NCBI GenBank assembly: GCA_036925085.1
Contig: JAUPFP010000045.1
Span: 558,001-622,000 of the forward strand
Length of the DNA: 64,000 bases
Source of the DNA: Brachycybe producta
Taxonomy: Eukaryota; Arthropoda; Diplopoda; Playtdesmida; Andrognathidae
Reading direction: 5' to 3'
The translations under genes and the position numbers were made by a program. This document shows positions 40,106 to 51,855 of the stretch, piece after piece. The stretch's first letter is position 1, and each line of letters begins with the position of its first letter. A model generated the notes under the pieces. The model saw only the letters and a program-made list of their open reading frames with translations, ran no database searches and was not told the DNA's origin.

Positions 40106-41010
40106 TATTCAATTCTGAAATGGCGTAATTTTGTTTATATGATCCGATAATTTAATCTGTGATCAGTGGATCAGCAGAATAAATCTAGGCCGTGGGACCT
40201 TGGCAAAAGTGCAGCAGCAGCCCCCATGGTTTGTGTGGAATCCTCATGGTGCTTTTGTTTTCCCTGAGTGGTTTTGGTGGGCTGAGTTATGCTTCTTGCG
40301 TGTGTGTATAACTAAAATAAAAATTATGTGGTCTGGACAATGTATTATTAAGATTTCTAGTCCTGTAAGTGATGGGTTTGAGATAGAAAAGAGAACTTGA
40401 TGCAATTTATGACTACACTTGAAGATTCAAGAAACTTACTTGTCTTTTGAAAGAAATGCAGAAAAAAGATGAAGAGAATTCCATCCATCCATCTTTGTGT
40501 GTAGGAAAAATGAGGAAGAGTTTTATTGGATGTGTTTATATGTGGTAGAAAAAGTAGCTCGAGAGAGAATTACAGCTAGATTTGCTCCGATTTCTAGAGG
40601 AAATAGCAACGAAATGTCAACCTCCTAACAGATTCCTATTTTTGATAGTGTATTATGTCTCTTAATAATACTAGGGTTCCATTAGCAACTAAGATGATAC
40701 AGGAGATGTTTTGTTTCTCCATTATCTTAATTTCCGGCTGATCTTCCGGTGTGGGGGGTGTGGCTTTCTCCATTCGTCTAGCCACCACTAGAGTTGGTTG
40801 TAGCTCTGCTATAGAAGGCCATGGCTTCGACGTCATAAAGCATGTTACTGCACGTACACAGTACACCTATTTATATCTGCTATATCCTCTACAAGTAAGC
40901 GGATTTGTAGTTTTTTGTGAAAACTATGCATTGGTTCCATTAGCAACGATTTCAACCATTATCCTCGTATCTTCGAAAAGAGTAATATCTGAAGAGGTCA
41001 ATAATTAAGG
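40106..41010. other. Unresolved; some protein-like frames
   Basis: GGTTCCATTAGCAAC occurs at about 40675 and 40934, suggesting an old element between. Overlapping frames of 76 (minus) and 85 (plus) codons there have normal-looking composition but no recognised motif. Confidence 0.3.
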
Positions 41011-41545
41011 CGTCCAGATGTCTCGTGCTCGGTGTGGTGGCTCGTCGACAAGCCTGAGTAATGTGGTCGGACTTTGCGAGCAGCGATACAAGTAGCACGA
41101 GTAACGCAAGCTTAAGGGCTCGACTGGCTTCGCCTGGTGTCGGTATATCAAAGAGGTGTACTCGTCAAGTCGTTGGACAGGAACGAGCACCATTTAGTTG
41201 ACTCGCTGTACTCGCAGCAAAACTTCGTCGTCGTTCATTGGATCCACACGAGTCAAAGCCTCTCATGTAACTGAAGTCTCTCAACCCTCAGTCAGTTGAC
41301 AAGACAGGATGTGACAATCAGGTGAAAACTTCAGTTGGCTCCGCCGTTGTAATGACGACTGGCAACTTCTAATTGGCTGATTATGTAGTCTGTGACGTCA
41401 GACTTCAAAACCAGCCAATTAGAAGTTGCCAGTCGTCATTACAAGGGCAGAGCCAACTGAAGGTTTCACCTGATTGTAACATTCTGTGTTGACAAGAGCA
41501 CGAACCCGACAAGTCAACAAGGGCACAAGTCCGAGCACGGGTAGT
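41011..41545. repeat. CTCG-rich inverted element enclosing a small A-like MITE
   Basis: GTCCAGATGTCTCGTGCTCG at the left mirrors CGAGCACGGGTAGTCTGAAC at the right. Words CTCGTCG, CGAGCA and CGACTGG recur. The 41314-41477 MITE interrupts it. Confidence 0.55.
41314..41477. repeat. Family A relative with different ends
   Basis: ACAATCAGGTGAAAACTTCA to GGTTTCACCTGATTGT. Inside are GACTGGCAACTTCTAATTGG and its complement, as in A. 164 bp, almost a pure hairpin. Confidence 0.85.
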
Positions 41546-41617
41546 CTGAACTCTTGAACGCACCTTTAGGTGTCCGGCAAGCTCATAAAATAAGTGTTCA
41601 AAAGGTGCAACTATTTC

Positions 41618-41897
41618 ACAGGCAATTAGAAATCGGGACGAACAGAAGTTGGCTCCGCCCTTTTTATGACGAACGCACGCAACTTCTAATTGGTTGGTTA
41701 TGTAGTCTGGCGTCACATGCTCTCCGCCCTTTTTAGGACGAACGCAACTTCTAATTGGTTGGTTGTGTAGTCTGGCGTCACATGCTCTCCGCCCTTTTCA
41801 ACGTCGAACCACACAACAACAAACCAATTAGAAGTTGCCAGTCGTCATAAAAAGGGCGGAGCCAACTTCCTGTTTATCCCGTTTTCTATTTGCCTGT
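41618..41897 (+). repeat. MITE family A copy with duplicated inner arm
   Basis: ACAGGCAATTAGAAATCGGG to CCGTTTTCTATTTGCCTGT. A ~75-bp inner segment (GACGAACGCAACTTCTAATT... CATGCTCTCCGCCC) is present twice in tandem. The tips belong to different subtypes, suggesting a recombinant. Confidence 0.9.
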
Positions 41898-43005
41898 ACT
41901 ATTTTTCTTCTAGAAATCTGAGCAAATCTAGTTGCAATTTGTGAAATAGCCGTGTTTTTTTTTTCTGTTACGTATGTAACTTCCATATTTATATTATTGT
42001 TGTTTGGCGACTAACATTGCCGCTTTATGATCAGTGGATGACTCATTTGAAGCGTGTACACTGGTTCTTCTTGACCACTGGTCACTCATTCACTTATTTT
42101 CTCTAGACAATACACTACATCTTCATGTTTATGTAGTTTTTTTTTGTGTGTGGAGAAAATATAAAAGAATACAGGATTTTTGTTGTCGTTGGTCATCATC
42201 ATCATCTTGACTTAGAATAATAAAACTAAACGATGTTGGTTTTCTGCTAAATCTGTTTCTATTGTTATTTAGATGGGGTTGGTGTGTGTGTGTGTGTGTA
42301 ATTATACTCATGATTAGAGTTCAAAGGTTAATGATTATCTAGCCCTAATGAAACTACATAAGGCATTGTTTTGTTTATTTTGTTCTAAAGAGGAAGTTGG
42401 TTATTTCTTTTTTTTGGTAATTTAAGAGATGTTTAATTGTGATTACTGAAAGAGAGAAAATATTTATGGATTGTGTGTCCAAGTAGAGGCCTCTTATTAT
42501 ATAATGTAATCTTGATGTTAAGAAAAAAGGACTTTAAGATTAGGGATAATAGGGAAGAAAAAGAAAAAAAAAAGGGAAAAGGAGAAATGTCTTCTTGAAC
42601 AAGTTTTCTTTTTACTTTCTCCCATTGTCTTTGATGACGATAATAATGATGATGATGACCACAATTTTAATTTAAGTCTTCTTACCATAAAAACTTATTT
42701 CATTTTTGTTTCTCATAACTTAGTTACAAGGTTGAGAAATTAAAAGGAACTTTTTTTCTTTTTCGGAAACAAACATAAGTTTAAAAAAATGGCAGGAATT
42801 AAAGTTGCAATTATTTTGCGTATAATTAAGTTAATGACACGCAAAATTAATATTCCCGATTTTTATCGAAATTAAGATTTTATTTCTGAGAAATATTGTT
42901 TTCATCCCAATTTTTTTTATACATATTATTGTTTAATTATTATTTTTTTGGTTTTAAATTTTAGAATTTTTATCTACATCAGCATATTTGACCTATTAAC
43001 AGAGG
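41898..43005. other. No gene seen; microsatellites
   Basis: ATCATCATCATC (42199), GTGTGTGTGTG (42288) and GATGATGATGA (42646). AT-rich otherwise. Confidence 0.5.
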
Positions 43006-43009
43006 GCCG

Positions 43010-43760
43010 TCTTTAAGTCTTTTGTGGCCCCTTGGCACAAGATTTATTTGAGGCCCCCCCCCCCAACCATGCCTTACAAATAAACTCATTTTTTCCGCCC
43101 CAAGGAACCAGTGTTCTTTATATAAAAAGTATTGATGATTCCATGATGATTTCCATTGTATATATTGGAACGGTGGCGCTGATCAAGCGCCAAATGGAAC
43201 AAACGCCAAACTGAATAAAAGCCAAATGGAACAAACGCCAAACTGAATAAGCGCCAACTGGAACTAACGCCAAACTGAATAACTGCCAAAATATGATAAA
43301 CACATTGTTGGGTTAGGTTAGGTTAGGTTTGGTTTGGTTAGGTTAGGTGTAAATCTGCACAGTCTGACGTCTATAAAAGCTGACAATATTTGGACCATCA
43401 GAATTTACAAAAACCTGAATAACCGCCAAACTGAATAAACGCCAAATGGAACAAACGCCAAACTGAATAACCGCCAAATTTTTGGCTTTTATTCAGTTTG
43501 GCGTTTCTTCCATTTGGCGCTTATTCAGTTTGGTGTTTGTTCAATTTGGCGCTTATTCAGTCGCCCAATTGGAACAGGACTTTTATGAAGTAAATCACAT
43601 AAGTGAATAGGCCTATTTTTTAAAATAGTAAAATGTTTTTGATGTCAGATAAATTGAAATTAAAGATTTAAAAATATGGAAAATATTGACAATTAACTGA
43701 CTGAGGCCCTAGTTTAGACGGAGGCCCTGAGCCCAGTTGCCCCCCCCCCCCCAACTAAGA
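43010..43760. repeat. Composite: GGGCC-type repeat around 16-bp array and TTAGG tract
   Basis: Outer GAGGGCCGTCT...GGCCCCCCCCCCCC and GAGGCCCTGAGC...CCCCCCCCCCCCCC segments enclose direct units AACAAACGCCAAACTGAATA (43186-43290, 43430-43470). A TTAGG-type tract (43311-43350) follows the first block, then an inverted block TTCAGTTTGGCGTTT...CGCTTATTCAG (43480-43562). It folds back on itself. Confidence 0.8.
43311..43350 (+). repeat. TTAGG-type telomere-like tract
   Basis: GGGTTAGGTTAGGTTAGG, two TTTGG variants, then TTAGGTTAGG. TTAGG is the usual arthropod telomere unit (established). This is a short internal tract. Confidence 0.75.
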
Positions 43761-43852
43761 TGGCGCTACCTATTAAACTTTATAATATTTCTACTTTAAT
43801 AAAAAAAATATACGAAAAGATTATAAAAAAATAGAAATGTCAAGTACAGTAG

Positions 43853-44040
43853 AACGTCGATTATCGGAACTAATGTGGGTCATTCATAGTTCCGATAATC
43901 GAAAGTTCATATAATCGAACTCCCAATAAAAAAAAGCGCAGAAAAGTAAGAAAAAGCTGATTTCAAAGAAATTTTTTATTTTCGTAAGAATAAGTAAAAT
44001 AAAAAAAATTGGTTCCGATAATACAGTATGCGGTCAAGGC
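43853..44040 (+). repeat. Pogo-like element end
   Basis: ACAGTAGAACGTCGATTATC and a short mirrored GTTCCGATAATCG. Typical of pogo/Tc1-type MITEs (established pattern). The right end, GGTTCCGATAATACAGTA, is only partial. Confidence 0.6.
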
Positions 44041-44225
44041 GGAGTCGCCCCCAGCTGACCGTGGTCAACTATCGTACTATAGATTTCTTAAATTGAAATC
44101 GAATGTATTTAGAAAGTCGGCGTTCACATTGGCGACCACACTCAGAGCATGAGTTTCCATAGAAAAATAACCGGTGACCATAACCGGACCGGCTAGTGTG
44201 TAGAGACGTTTAAGCTGGATACAGA

Positions 44226-44433
44226 ACAGGCAATTAGAAAACGGGATGAACAGAAGTTGGCTCTGCCCTTTTTATGACGACTGGCAACTTCTTCTAATTG
44301 GTTTGTTGTGTGGTTCGACGTTGAAAAGGGCGGATCGTGTGACGTCAGACTACATAACGAACCAATTAGAAGTTGCGTTCGTCATAAAAAGGGTGGAGCC
44401 AACTTCTGTTCATCCCGTTTTCTAATTGCCTGT
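44226..44433 (-). repeat. MITE family A copy, TSD GGATACAGA
   Basis: ACAGGCAATTAGAAAACGGG to CCCGTTTTCTAATTGCCTGT, with GGATGAAC/GTTCATCC on both arms. GGATACAGA lies at 44217-44225 and 44434-44442 and is part of family E's end. Confidence 0.95.
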
Positions 44434-44559
44434 GGATACAGACGATCAATTTTTCTTGTCCATCCATCCATTGGTTTTCTTTTGAGATGTGTGATGTGTA
44501 GGCTTTTCATTTTTTTTTTTTACAAATTATTATTTTTTCCGTCGCTTTTTATTTAATTT

Positions 44560-44805
44560 CATAATTTGTGTGTTTTTCCACTGCCACCTTCTGAAATATT
44601 TGAAATTATAATTCGCACTGCAAGGGATTGAACCCATAACCAACATAACCCACGGGCTGAGAGCCTGAGACGCACTAACCACTACACCAACAAGACAAGA
44701 GCGGATTAGATCTTGTTTTTGCTTACCTTTTAGACCTTTTTTTTTTAAAAAAAGCTAGTATCACAAAGCAACATGTTTGTTGTTTAATTTTCTTGTTCAA
44801 ATTTG
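44560..44805 (-). repeat. tRNA-derived SINE, best copy
   Basis: On the minus strand TTGGTGTAGTGGTTAGTGCG (A-box region) and GGGTTCAATCCCTTGC (B box) are spaced like a tRNA with a long variable arm. Then come AATTATAATTTCAAATATTT and CAGAAGGTGGCAGTGG. The head is preceded by AGGTCTAAAAGGTAAGC. The 3' part is unrelated to tRNA, so it is a SINE, not a tRNA gene. Confidence 0.75.
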
Positions 44806-44884
44806 AATAAAATCTATATGTTTGTGTGTTCACGCACAGGATTGACAAGCCAGAATTGATTGTCTGTACCCAGCTTTTTACATA

Positions 44885-45555
44885 CATATTAAGAGAGATT
44901 TCTTAGGAAATTATTTTCATGTTTGCTCTGAAAGGGAAAACATTGAAAAACTAGGTATTGAATTAAAATATTGCAGATCTTTTGAAGAAATAAATTTGAA
45001 AACAAAAATAATCCAGATTTTATTAATTTGTGATTGATTTTTTTCTTCTTCTCTTGGAATCTGGGGACTTTAGGGGTTTCGTATTCTGTGTACCAATGTG
45101 CCAATATAATGGAGTTTCACATCTTCAAAATGTCGTCTTCACTTTTTTTTTTGACTTCTTGGAGAGAGAAGTTTAGAAGATTTTTTTTTAAAAATAATTT
45201 CTTCATCTTTTGTCGATTTTTTTTTTATTCTTTCTAGTTTTTAAAGAAGTTCTTAATGTGTGGATGAGTGAATCTTCTAAATACTTTTTAAATCTTTTTC
45301 ACCCACTTTTTTTTCTTCTTTCTACAATAATCATCTCCCTTTTTGTGATTATTTCGTGTGAAATTTCTGTGATGCATAAAAAGTAGGGGGGTTTTTTTGT
45401 AATTTTTTTTTTCTTTCTGTAAAGAACATCTTTTTTTAAACTTTAATGACGTTTGACAATTGAATTGCGTGTTATTTTTTGTGTTCCCGTCTTTTAAATC
45501 TTGAGAAATTTTATAACACTTTTTAGGGTGTTTCATCATCATCATATTATACAGG
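44885..45555. other. No gene seen
   Basis: T-rich; frames are F/K-biased. Confidence 0.5.
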
Positions 45556-45559
45556 GTGT

Positions 45560-45960
45560 TCTTAAAAAAAGAACATGTCATATGTATTAAGAGGGCTGCA
45601 TAGAAAAAAAAAATAACTTGTGTAAATGCAAGGTAGATGGCGCCTGCAACCCTCCATAGGTGACAAACTACACTCGTGCCAATTAGTTGACATCGAATGC
45701 AGACTCCTTTTAACTCTAAAAGCCACGTCCAAAACAACCTTAATTATCAGCACGTGACAAACTTATACCCAGACCATAATATAAGTGAAGAGAGAGAGAG
45801 AGAGAGCACGTGTAGAAATAGTGATGAGTCTGATGACGCAATTAAAAGTTTGTCACGTGAAAAAAATGACTTGGTGAGTCAGAATCGAAGAGAGTCAGGG
45901 ATTATGCAATCTTGGGATACTATGCGTCGTAATGCCGGAAAGCTGGACGAATGATAGTTT
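45560..45960. repeat. Family N repeat, copy 2 (inverted)
   Basis: GCAAGGTAGATGGCGCCTGC, CATCGAATGCAGACTCCTTT and CATAATATAAGTGAAGAGAG match the complement of the 31.6-kb copy. (GA)n sits at 45789-45806, inside CACGTG-containing sequence. The 85-codon frame here is not credited. Confidence 0.7.
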
Positions 45961-45981
45961 GACACACACTGGCCGTGAGAC

Positions 45982-46158
45982 ACAGGCAATTAGAAAACGG
46001 GATAAACAGACGTTTGCTTCACCCTTTTTATGACGAACGCAACTTCTAATTGGTTTGTTGTGCGGGGCATGTGACGTCAGACTACATAACCAACCAATTA
46101 GAAGTTGCGGAGAAAGGGCGGAGCAAACGTCTGTTTATCCCGTTTTCTAATTGCCTGT
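45982..46158 (-). repeat. MITE family A copy, TSD CCGTGAGAC
   Basis: ACAGGCAATTAGAAAACGGG to CCCGTTTTCTAATTGCCTGT. CCGTGAGAC lies at 45973-45981 and 46159-46167. Both arms share the private change CAGACGTTTGC / GCAAACGTCTG. Confidence 0.95.
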
Positions 46159-46291
46159 CCGTGAGACCGAGCATTAAACGTTCGACATTGGAGAGTATTG
46201 AAGACATTCAAACTGGTGTCGGTTTCCTTGTCCCACGTCAAAGGTTTTCAATGTCTGCCCCACTGTTGGATCAAATATTGGAGACAAATAT

Positions 46292-46500
46292 ACAGGCATT
46301 TAGAAATCGGGAAGAACACAAGTTGGCTCCGTCCGTCTTATGACGACCGGCAACTTCTAATTGGTTTGTTGTGTGGTTCGACGTGTGAAAAGGGCGGAGC
46401 ATGTGACGTCAGACTACATAACCACCCAATTAGAAGTTGCCGGTCGTCATAAAAAGGGCGGAGCCAACTTGTGTTCGTCCCGATTTCTAAAAATGCCTGT
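46292..46500 (-). repeat. MITE family A copy, TSD GACAAATAT
   Basis: ACAGGCATTTAGAAATCGGG to GATTTCTAAAAATGCCTGT. GACAAATAT lies at 46283-46291 and 46501-46509. Both arms carry ACACAAGTTGG / CCAACTTGTGT. Confidence 0.95.
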
Positions 46501-46557
46501 GACAAATATGGTTATAATGTGTCTTTACACTAATTGTTTATGTAGGCCCTAACGTAG

Positions 46558-46915
46558 AAGTATTTCGAAACAGCTGATTTTCAGATTTTTTGATTATTCT
46601 TCTGCATTAGAGAAGGGAACATTAAAATAGAAATTGAAAATGTTAGAAACTAGAACGGGTTCGTAGTATGGTTAAATAGTAATTATTTTCTTTGTTGATA
46701 TCTTTCAAAATAAACTTTATACTATATATTTTATATTTTCTAAATTATATAAAAGGCTTACTTTGAAAGATAATCAACATGACAATAATACCCTTAAGTG
46801 ATTGAGCTACTCTTCTAGTTTCTAATAACACTTTCAAGTTTTCTTTAATTTTTGCACCTGAAAGAATCGAGAGTTCGCTTGAAGTTTTATTTACACTTCA
46901 AAACTAGCTTAAATT
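46558..46915. repeat. Family D element
   Basis: CGAAACAGCTGATTTTCAG, left arm AATGTTAGAAACTAGAACGG, right arm GCTACTCTTCTAGTTTCTAA, end ATTTACACTTCAAAACTAGC. Confidence 0.8.
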
Positions 46916-46925
46916 ACGTAATAAA

Positions 46926-47580
<655 letters not shown>

Positions 47581-47582
47581 TG

Positions 47583-47788
47583 ACAGGCATTTAGAAATCG
47601 GGACGAACACAAGGTGGCTCCGCCCTTTTTATGACGACTAGCAACTTCTAATTGGTTGGTTATGTAGTCTGACGTCACATGCTCCGCCCTTTTCAAGGTC
47701 GAACCACACAACAAACCAATTAGAAGTTGCCGATCGTCATAAAAAGGGTGGAACCAACTTCTGTTTGTCCCGATTTCTATTTGCCTGT
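47583..47788 (+). repeat. MITE family A copy, no TSD seen
   Basis: ACAGGCATTTAGAAATCGGG to CGATTTCTATTTGCCTGT, full length. The flanks TTTATCTG and AAACCCAT do not match, so one side has probably been rearranged. Confidence 0.92.
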
Positions 47789-48001
47789 AAACCCATGGGC
47801 TTTATGATAATAGTGCCATCTCTGGTTCATCTTAGCTGATTGGTTGGGCTGGGCTGACCTTTTGCAAAATCCCATTACACCCATGACTCATGTAGCTGAG
47901 TAACTCTTGGCCCCTTGTGAGTCTAAAGACTAGAGATAGCATTTGAAAATAAAGGCAGTTTTTAGGAGGAAGTTTGTAGGTTTTAACTAACTACTGTAAA
48001 G

Positions 48002-48362
48002 CTGGCTATTAGCAGCAACAGCAAGCAGCAGCTGCTTTGGGTTCACACTTGTCCAGTCACTGCTGGTATTAGCAGTGCAAGTCATCCAATCACCGTCTTG
48101 CAACAACAACCAACCCAAGCAGTGGAGTTTCAACTGCCCACTTGTGCCACTACTAGCAACAAAAAGTTCACACTAGATGGCAGCAGCAGGAAGGGAGTCA
48201 CATGACCAGCTGGTAGCTGCTAAAGTTGGACATGTCCAACTTCACCAGCTGCTGTTAAAATCACTAGCATGCTGGGAAAAGCAGCTGCTGGTAGCAGTTC
48301 AGACTATGCTGCTAGAGCGCTACAACCAGCGGCTGGGAAACCTGCCTTGTGTGACTGCGCCA
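48002..48362 (+). repeat. Family C MITE copy, left end missing
   Basis: Starts in the interior (CTGGCTATTAGCAGCAACAG) and ends GCCTTGTGTGACTGCGCC. Lacks CAAAAACACAAACTAA in the middle. Confidence 0.9.
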
Positions 48363-48469
48363 TTACTCATGGTGCCTTTGAGAAGGTTTACGTTTGTTGC
48401 ACTCTCGTACAACACCAGCATCTATAGAATGCACTAGATATTACATAAATTAGTGGCAGCTTTAAAGGA

Positions 48470-48720
48470 TGCACTAGCATTGATTTCTGGATCGAAACGT
48501 GCACGTCACACTTTGCCAGACGCCATCTTGTTTGTCATCTCGTTTTCATTTGTTCGATGCTCCTAATAATCATATGCAGAATCCTCTCTGAACATCATTT
48601 TGGTCGTTTTTCTACGTACATGTACATCACTGTCCTTATTAGGCAATGCAAATATCGTTATTTTCAAACGCTTTCAGGCCATCACAAAAGTAGACATTCC
48701 CTGAGGCGCGCACCCTACAG
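48470..48720. repeat. Family O, copy 1
   Basis: GACGCCATCTTGTTTGTCAT, CCTTATTAGGCAATGCAAAT and CAAAAGTAGACATTC occur in the same order at 52.47-52.73 kb. Class unknown. Confidence 0.6.
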
Positions 48721-48730
48721 TAAGTGTTCA

Positions 48731-49790
48731 CTAAGCAATAATCTTTGTTACAGGAGTGAGTTCAAGTGACCGGAGTCGATTTCAAACAAGGTTGTCACTG
48801 TCGTTTTTAAACGCCTCCTGGACTGTGTTTAATACAGTGAAACATACAACTGTAGTTTGTTTTCATATGGGGAACCAAGAGTTATTCAATTCAGAATGAA
48901 CTTGTTTTAACCCTTTAAACTTTTCTTTTCTCAGAATTCCAAGTGTTGGAAAAATGGTCCAACATTATTTTAAAATGTCAATGGGGTTAAAAGAAAGAGG
49001 GAAGTTCTTAGGAATTTTCTTTTATGGAGTCTAGACTTTTTCTTATGTCCACAAAGACTCATGGTACCGAATTCTTCTTCTTGCGAACTTTTTCTATTCT
49101 GAAGTTATGGAATTGGTTTTGAATGTGAGGTTTTTCTTTCTTGTAAAAAATTCCCAAATTTGGATGTAAAAATTTGAAGCCAACCCCCATGGAACTTTTA
49201 TACTGAGACCAGTCCACAAAACGCACCAGGGGCCTTTCAGTCTACCAAGGCTCATAACGCCCACCAGGCCCCCATGGACCAATAGGTTTCTGAATTTTCC
49301 CAAGAGCAGCAATGTCTAAATTTCTGATATTCTTCTGGGCTTCTTTTTTTTACCCCCTTCTTTACCACCATTTTTTTTGTTGTTAACTTTTTCTGATGTT
49401 AATGAACTCTTGGGGTAAAATGACGGTTGTTATGATGTATGTTATTAACTTATTATAAGCAACATAAGCACAAAAAAACCAGTTATTTGTGTGTTTAAGT
49501 TGTTCCTTGGTGGCAGGCAGTGTTTTGGTCACTGAAAAAAAACCCCTCCATCTAGAATAGAATGTGAGTGAATTTGGATGAATGACGACGTTCTCTAAAG
49601 TATTTTTTTATTCAACGTTTTAAAACATTTTTAACATTCCTTTTAAGCTATACTATGTATTAACTCAAAATTACTGTTTGAATTATGTAAATGAGATAGG
49701 TCACTTTACTTGGACTCTTGTCCCTCTGCCATAGGCCTTTATGGTTGCTTGCAGAGTAATTTTTCAAATTCAAATTAAGAAAAACAACTG
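48731..49790. other. No gene seen
   Basis: 49180-49310 is less AT-rich (ACCAGGGGCCTTTCAG, CCAGGCCCCCATGG). The 72-codon minus frame there shows no domain. The rest is AT-rich. Confidence 0.45.
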
Positions 49791-49794
49791 ACTT

Positions 49795-50080
49795 TTGCTT
49801 ATTATTATGGCTTTCAGGTGTAGAAATTAAGAGAAACTTGAAAATTGCTTTACAAACTAGAAAAGGTAGCCGGGTATTTTCATGTTTTTCATCTTTCAAA
49901 ATAAGCTTTTTATAGACAAAAAAGAAAAGATGTTAACATGAAAATATCCTGAAGGAATTGAGTTGTGTACAACAAACACCCTTCTAGTTTCTAAAACACA
50001 TTCAACTTTCTCTTCATTTTGCACCTGAAAGACTTTTCAAGAGTTTGAGGCGTGTTTACACTTGTGCATAAATGCACATT
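49795..50080. repeat. Family D element, short core
   Basis: ATTATGGCTTTCAGGTGTAG, left arm CTTTACAAACTAGAAAAGGT, right arm CACCCTTCTAGTTTCTAAAA, end GAGGCGTGTTTACACTTGTG. Confidence 0.8.
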
Positions 50081-50087
50081 AAGGTGA

Positions 50088-51018
50088 TTGTAAAGTGTAA
50101 AGAATGCCTTCCGAATTCCTAATTAATTCTGTCTTTCAGTTGTATATTTGCTGTATTGCAAAATGAAAAGAAACTAGAAAGTGTTTTTAGAAACTAGAAG
50201 TGTAGCTCCGCCACTGTCTGAAGGATATTTTCATGTTGATATTTTTCAAAATAAGCTATTTATGTTGATATCTTGATATGAACATGAATAGCTTATTTTG
50301 AAAGATATCGACATGAATAGCTTATTTTGAAAGATATCGACATGAATAGCTTATTTTGAAAGATATCGACATGAATAGCTTATTTTGAAAGATATCGACA
50401 TGAATAGCTTATTTTGAAAGATATCGACATGAATAGCTTATTTTGAAAGATATCGACATGAATAGCTTATTTTGAAAGATATCGACATGAATAGCTTATT
50501 TTGAAAGATATCGACATGAATAGCTTATTTTGAAAGATATCGACATGAATAGCTTATTTTGAAAGATATCGACATGAATAGCTTATTTTGAAAGATATCG
50601 ACATGAATAGCTTATTTTGAAAGATATCGACATGAATAGCTTATTTTGAAAGATATCGACATGAATAGCTTATTTTGAAAGATATCGACATGAATAGCTT
50701 ATTTTGAAAGATATCGACATGAATAGCTTATTTTGAAAGATATCGACATGAATAGCTTTTTTGAAAGATATCTTTCAAAATACGCTATTCATGTCAGTTT
50801 GCAATTTTTTAAGTAGACGATATTTTGTTTAATTTTTATCTATATAAAAAGTTTATTTTGAAAGATAGCTTAACAACATGAAAATACCATTAAGTGATTG
50901 AGCTACCCTTCTAGTTTTTTTAAAACACATTCTAGTTTCTCTCTTAATTTTACTCCTGTAAGACAGGAATAATGAAGAGAGTTCAACAGTCAGCTCGATT
51001 CGTAAACCACAATCTTAA
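50088..51018. repeat. Family D element expanded by internal array
   Basis: TTAAGGTGATTGTAAAGTG, left arm GTTTTTAGAAACTAGAAGTG, core, 29-bp array, right arm GAGCTACCCTTCTAGTTTTT, end GATTCGTAAACCACAATCTTAA. It would be about 430 bp without the array. Confidence 0.9.
50285..50757 (+). repeat. 29-bp tandem array at hairpin tip of family D
   Basis: Unit GATATCGACATGAATAGC-TTATTTTGAAA, about 16 nearly identical copies, derived from the D core GAAAGATATCAACATGAAAA. It sits between the two arms of one D element. Confidence 0.97.
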
Positions 51019-51020
51019 TC

Positions 51021-51850
51021 GTGTAGAAATGACATTTTTATATTGAAATTTGTTTCCAAATGTAAAAATGAAGTCTTGTTTGTTGTTGTTGTTATTTGGT
51101 TGCGTGACTTTCGTTTTTGTTGAATCGGTAGTGTCATTTGGGTATTATTATTTAATTAGGTGTTGTAATTAAAATCGAAATATGATAGGGCCTACTATAT
51201 AATTATATCATGTGCAATATTATGTTAAAAACATTGTGGGGGGGGGCCCCTCCTCTCCGCCCCCCATTTCCTTGTGTTTGCATATTGAGGGGTGTGGAAG
51301 TGGAGGCAAAATAATGACATCGGGCTAAAAACAGACACATACTCGGGCGGCGATGGTTCACTTTTTGGCCGTGCACTTTTTTTTTATTTATATCTCCATT
51401 TCTATCGATCTTGTTTTCTCTTTATTCTCTCAACATTCTTGTGTTGTTGAGTGACATGAGCGGTTTTATATTTAAATATTTCTTAGCTTTTTTTTATGAC
51501 AAAATATCATTTCAAATATTAAAATGTAACATGATTTTGTTTTGTTTGTTACATATTTGTCTCATTGCAACAAACAAACAAACAGCAGCAGCAGCTGGAA
51601 CTGCTGTAAATACAATAGACATCAAGGGAATGTTTTATTCCCATTTGAGAATGAACCGTAATAATATAGGATATTTCTGCTTTGTCACTCACTCCACTTG
51701 GCCCTTCTTCCTCTTTTATTTCTCTTTACAATACTCCACCTCCTAAAACCGCGTATTTCAACTCAAACAACGATGAGAGTTGTGGAGGCTAGCAATGAGT
51801 CTCTAGGGGGGGGTGCCTTTGAGAACCTCTGTTGAACTTTGTATATGTAG
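51021..51850. other. No gene seen
   Basis: Contains GGGGGGGGCCCC near 51240 and a CAAACAAACAAACAGCAGCAGCAGC tract. The 111-codon + frame (51411-51746) is hydrophobic with no recognised domain. Confidence 0.45.
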
Positions 51851-51855
51851 ATATC

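Larger units (their letters stand above)
44206..44884. repeat. Family E element holding an A MITE and a SINE
   Basis: Left end TAAGCTGGATACAGA|CGATCAAT (split by A), right end GATTGACAAGCCAGAATTG-ATTGTCTGTACCCAGC. The middle is the SINE below. Confidence 0.7.

Noticed and set aside
40636..41008. Opposing frames of 76 and 85 codons
   Set aside because: Both look moderately protein-like, but they overlap on opposite strands and lie between direct GGTTCCATTAGCAAC words, suggesting an old element. Kept as unresolved, not as a gene.
44612..44700. Functional tRNA gene on the minus strand
   Set aside because: A and B boxes are present but stems are poor, other copies are degenerate, and the sequence continues into a shared repeat; called a SINE.
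45697..45954. 85-codon + frame with charged, coiled-coil-like composition
   Set aside because: Overlaps family N and a (GA)n tract; no conserved copy frame and no splice signals.
50285..50757. CRISPR-like direct repeats
   Set aside because: Head-to-tail 29-bp units without spacers, inside a MITE-like element.
51411..51746. 111-codon hydrophobic + frame
   Set aside because: T-rich sequence gives F/L/I codons; no signal-peptide-plus-domain layout, and it includes a CAAA/CAGC simple repeat.
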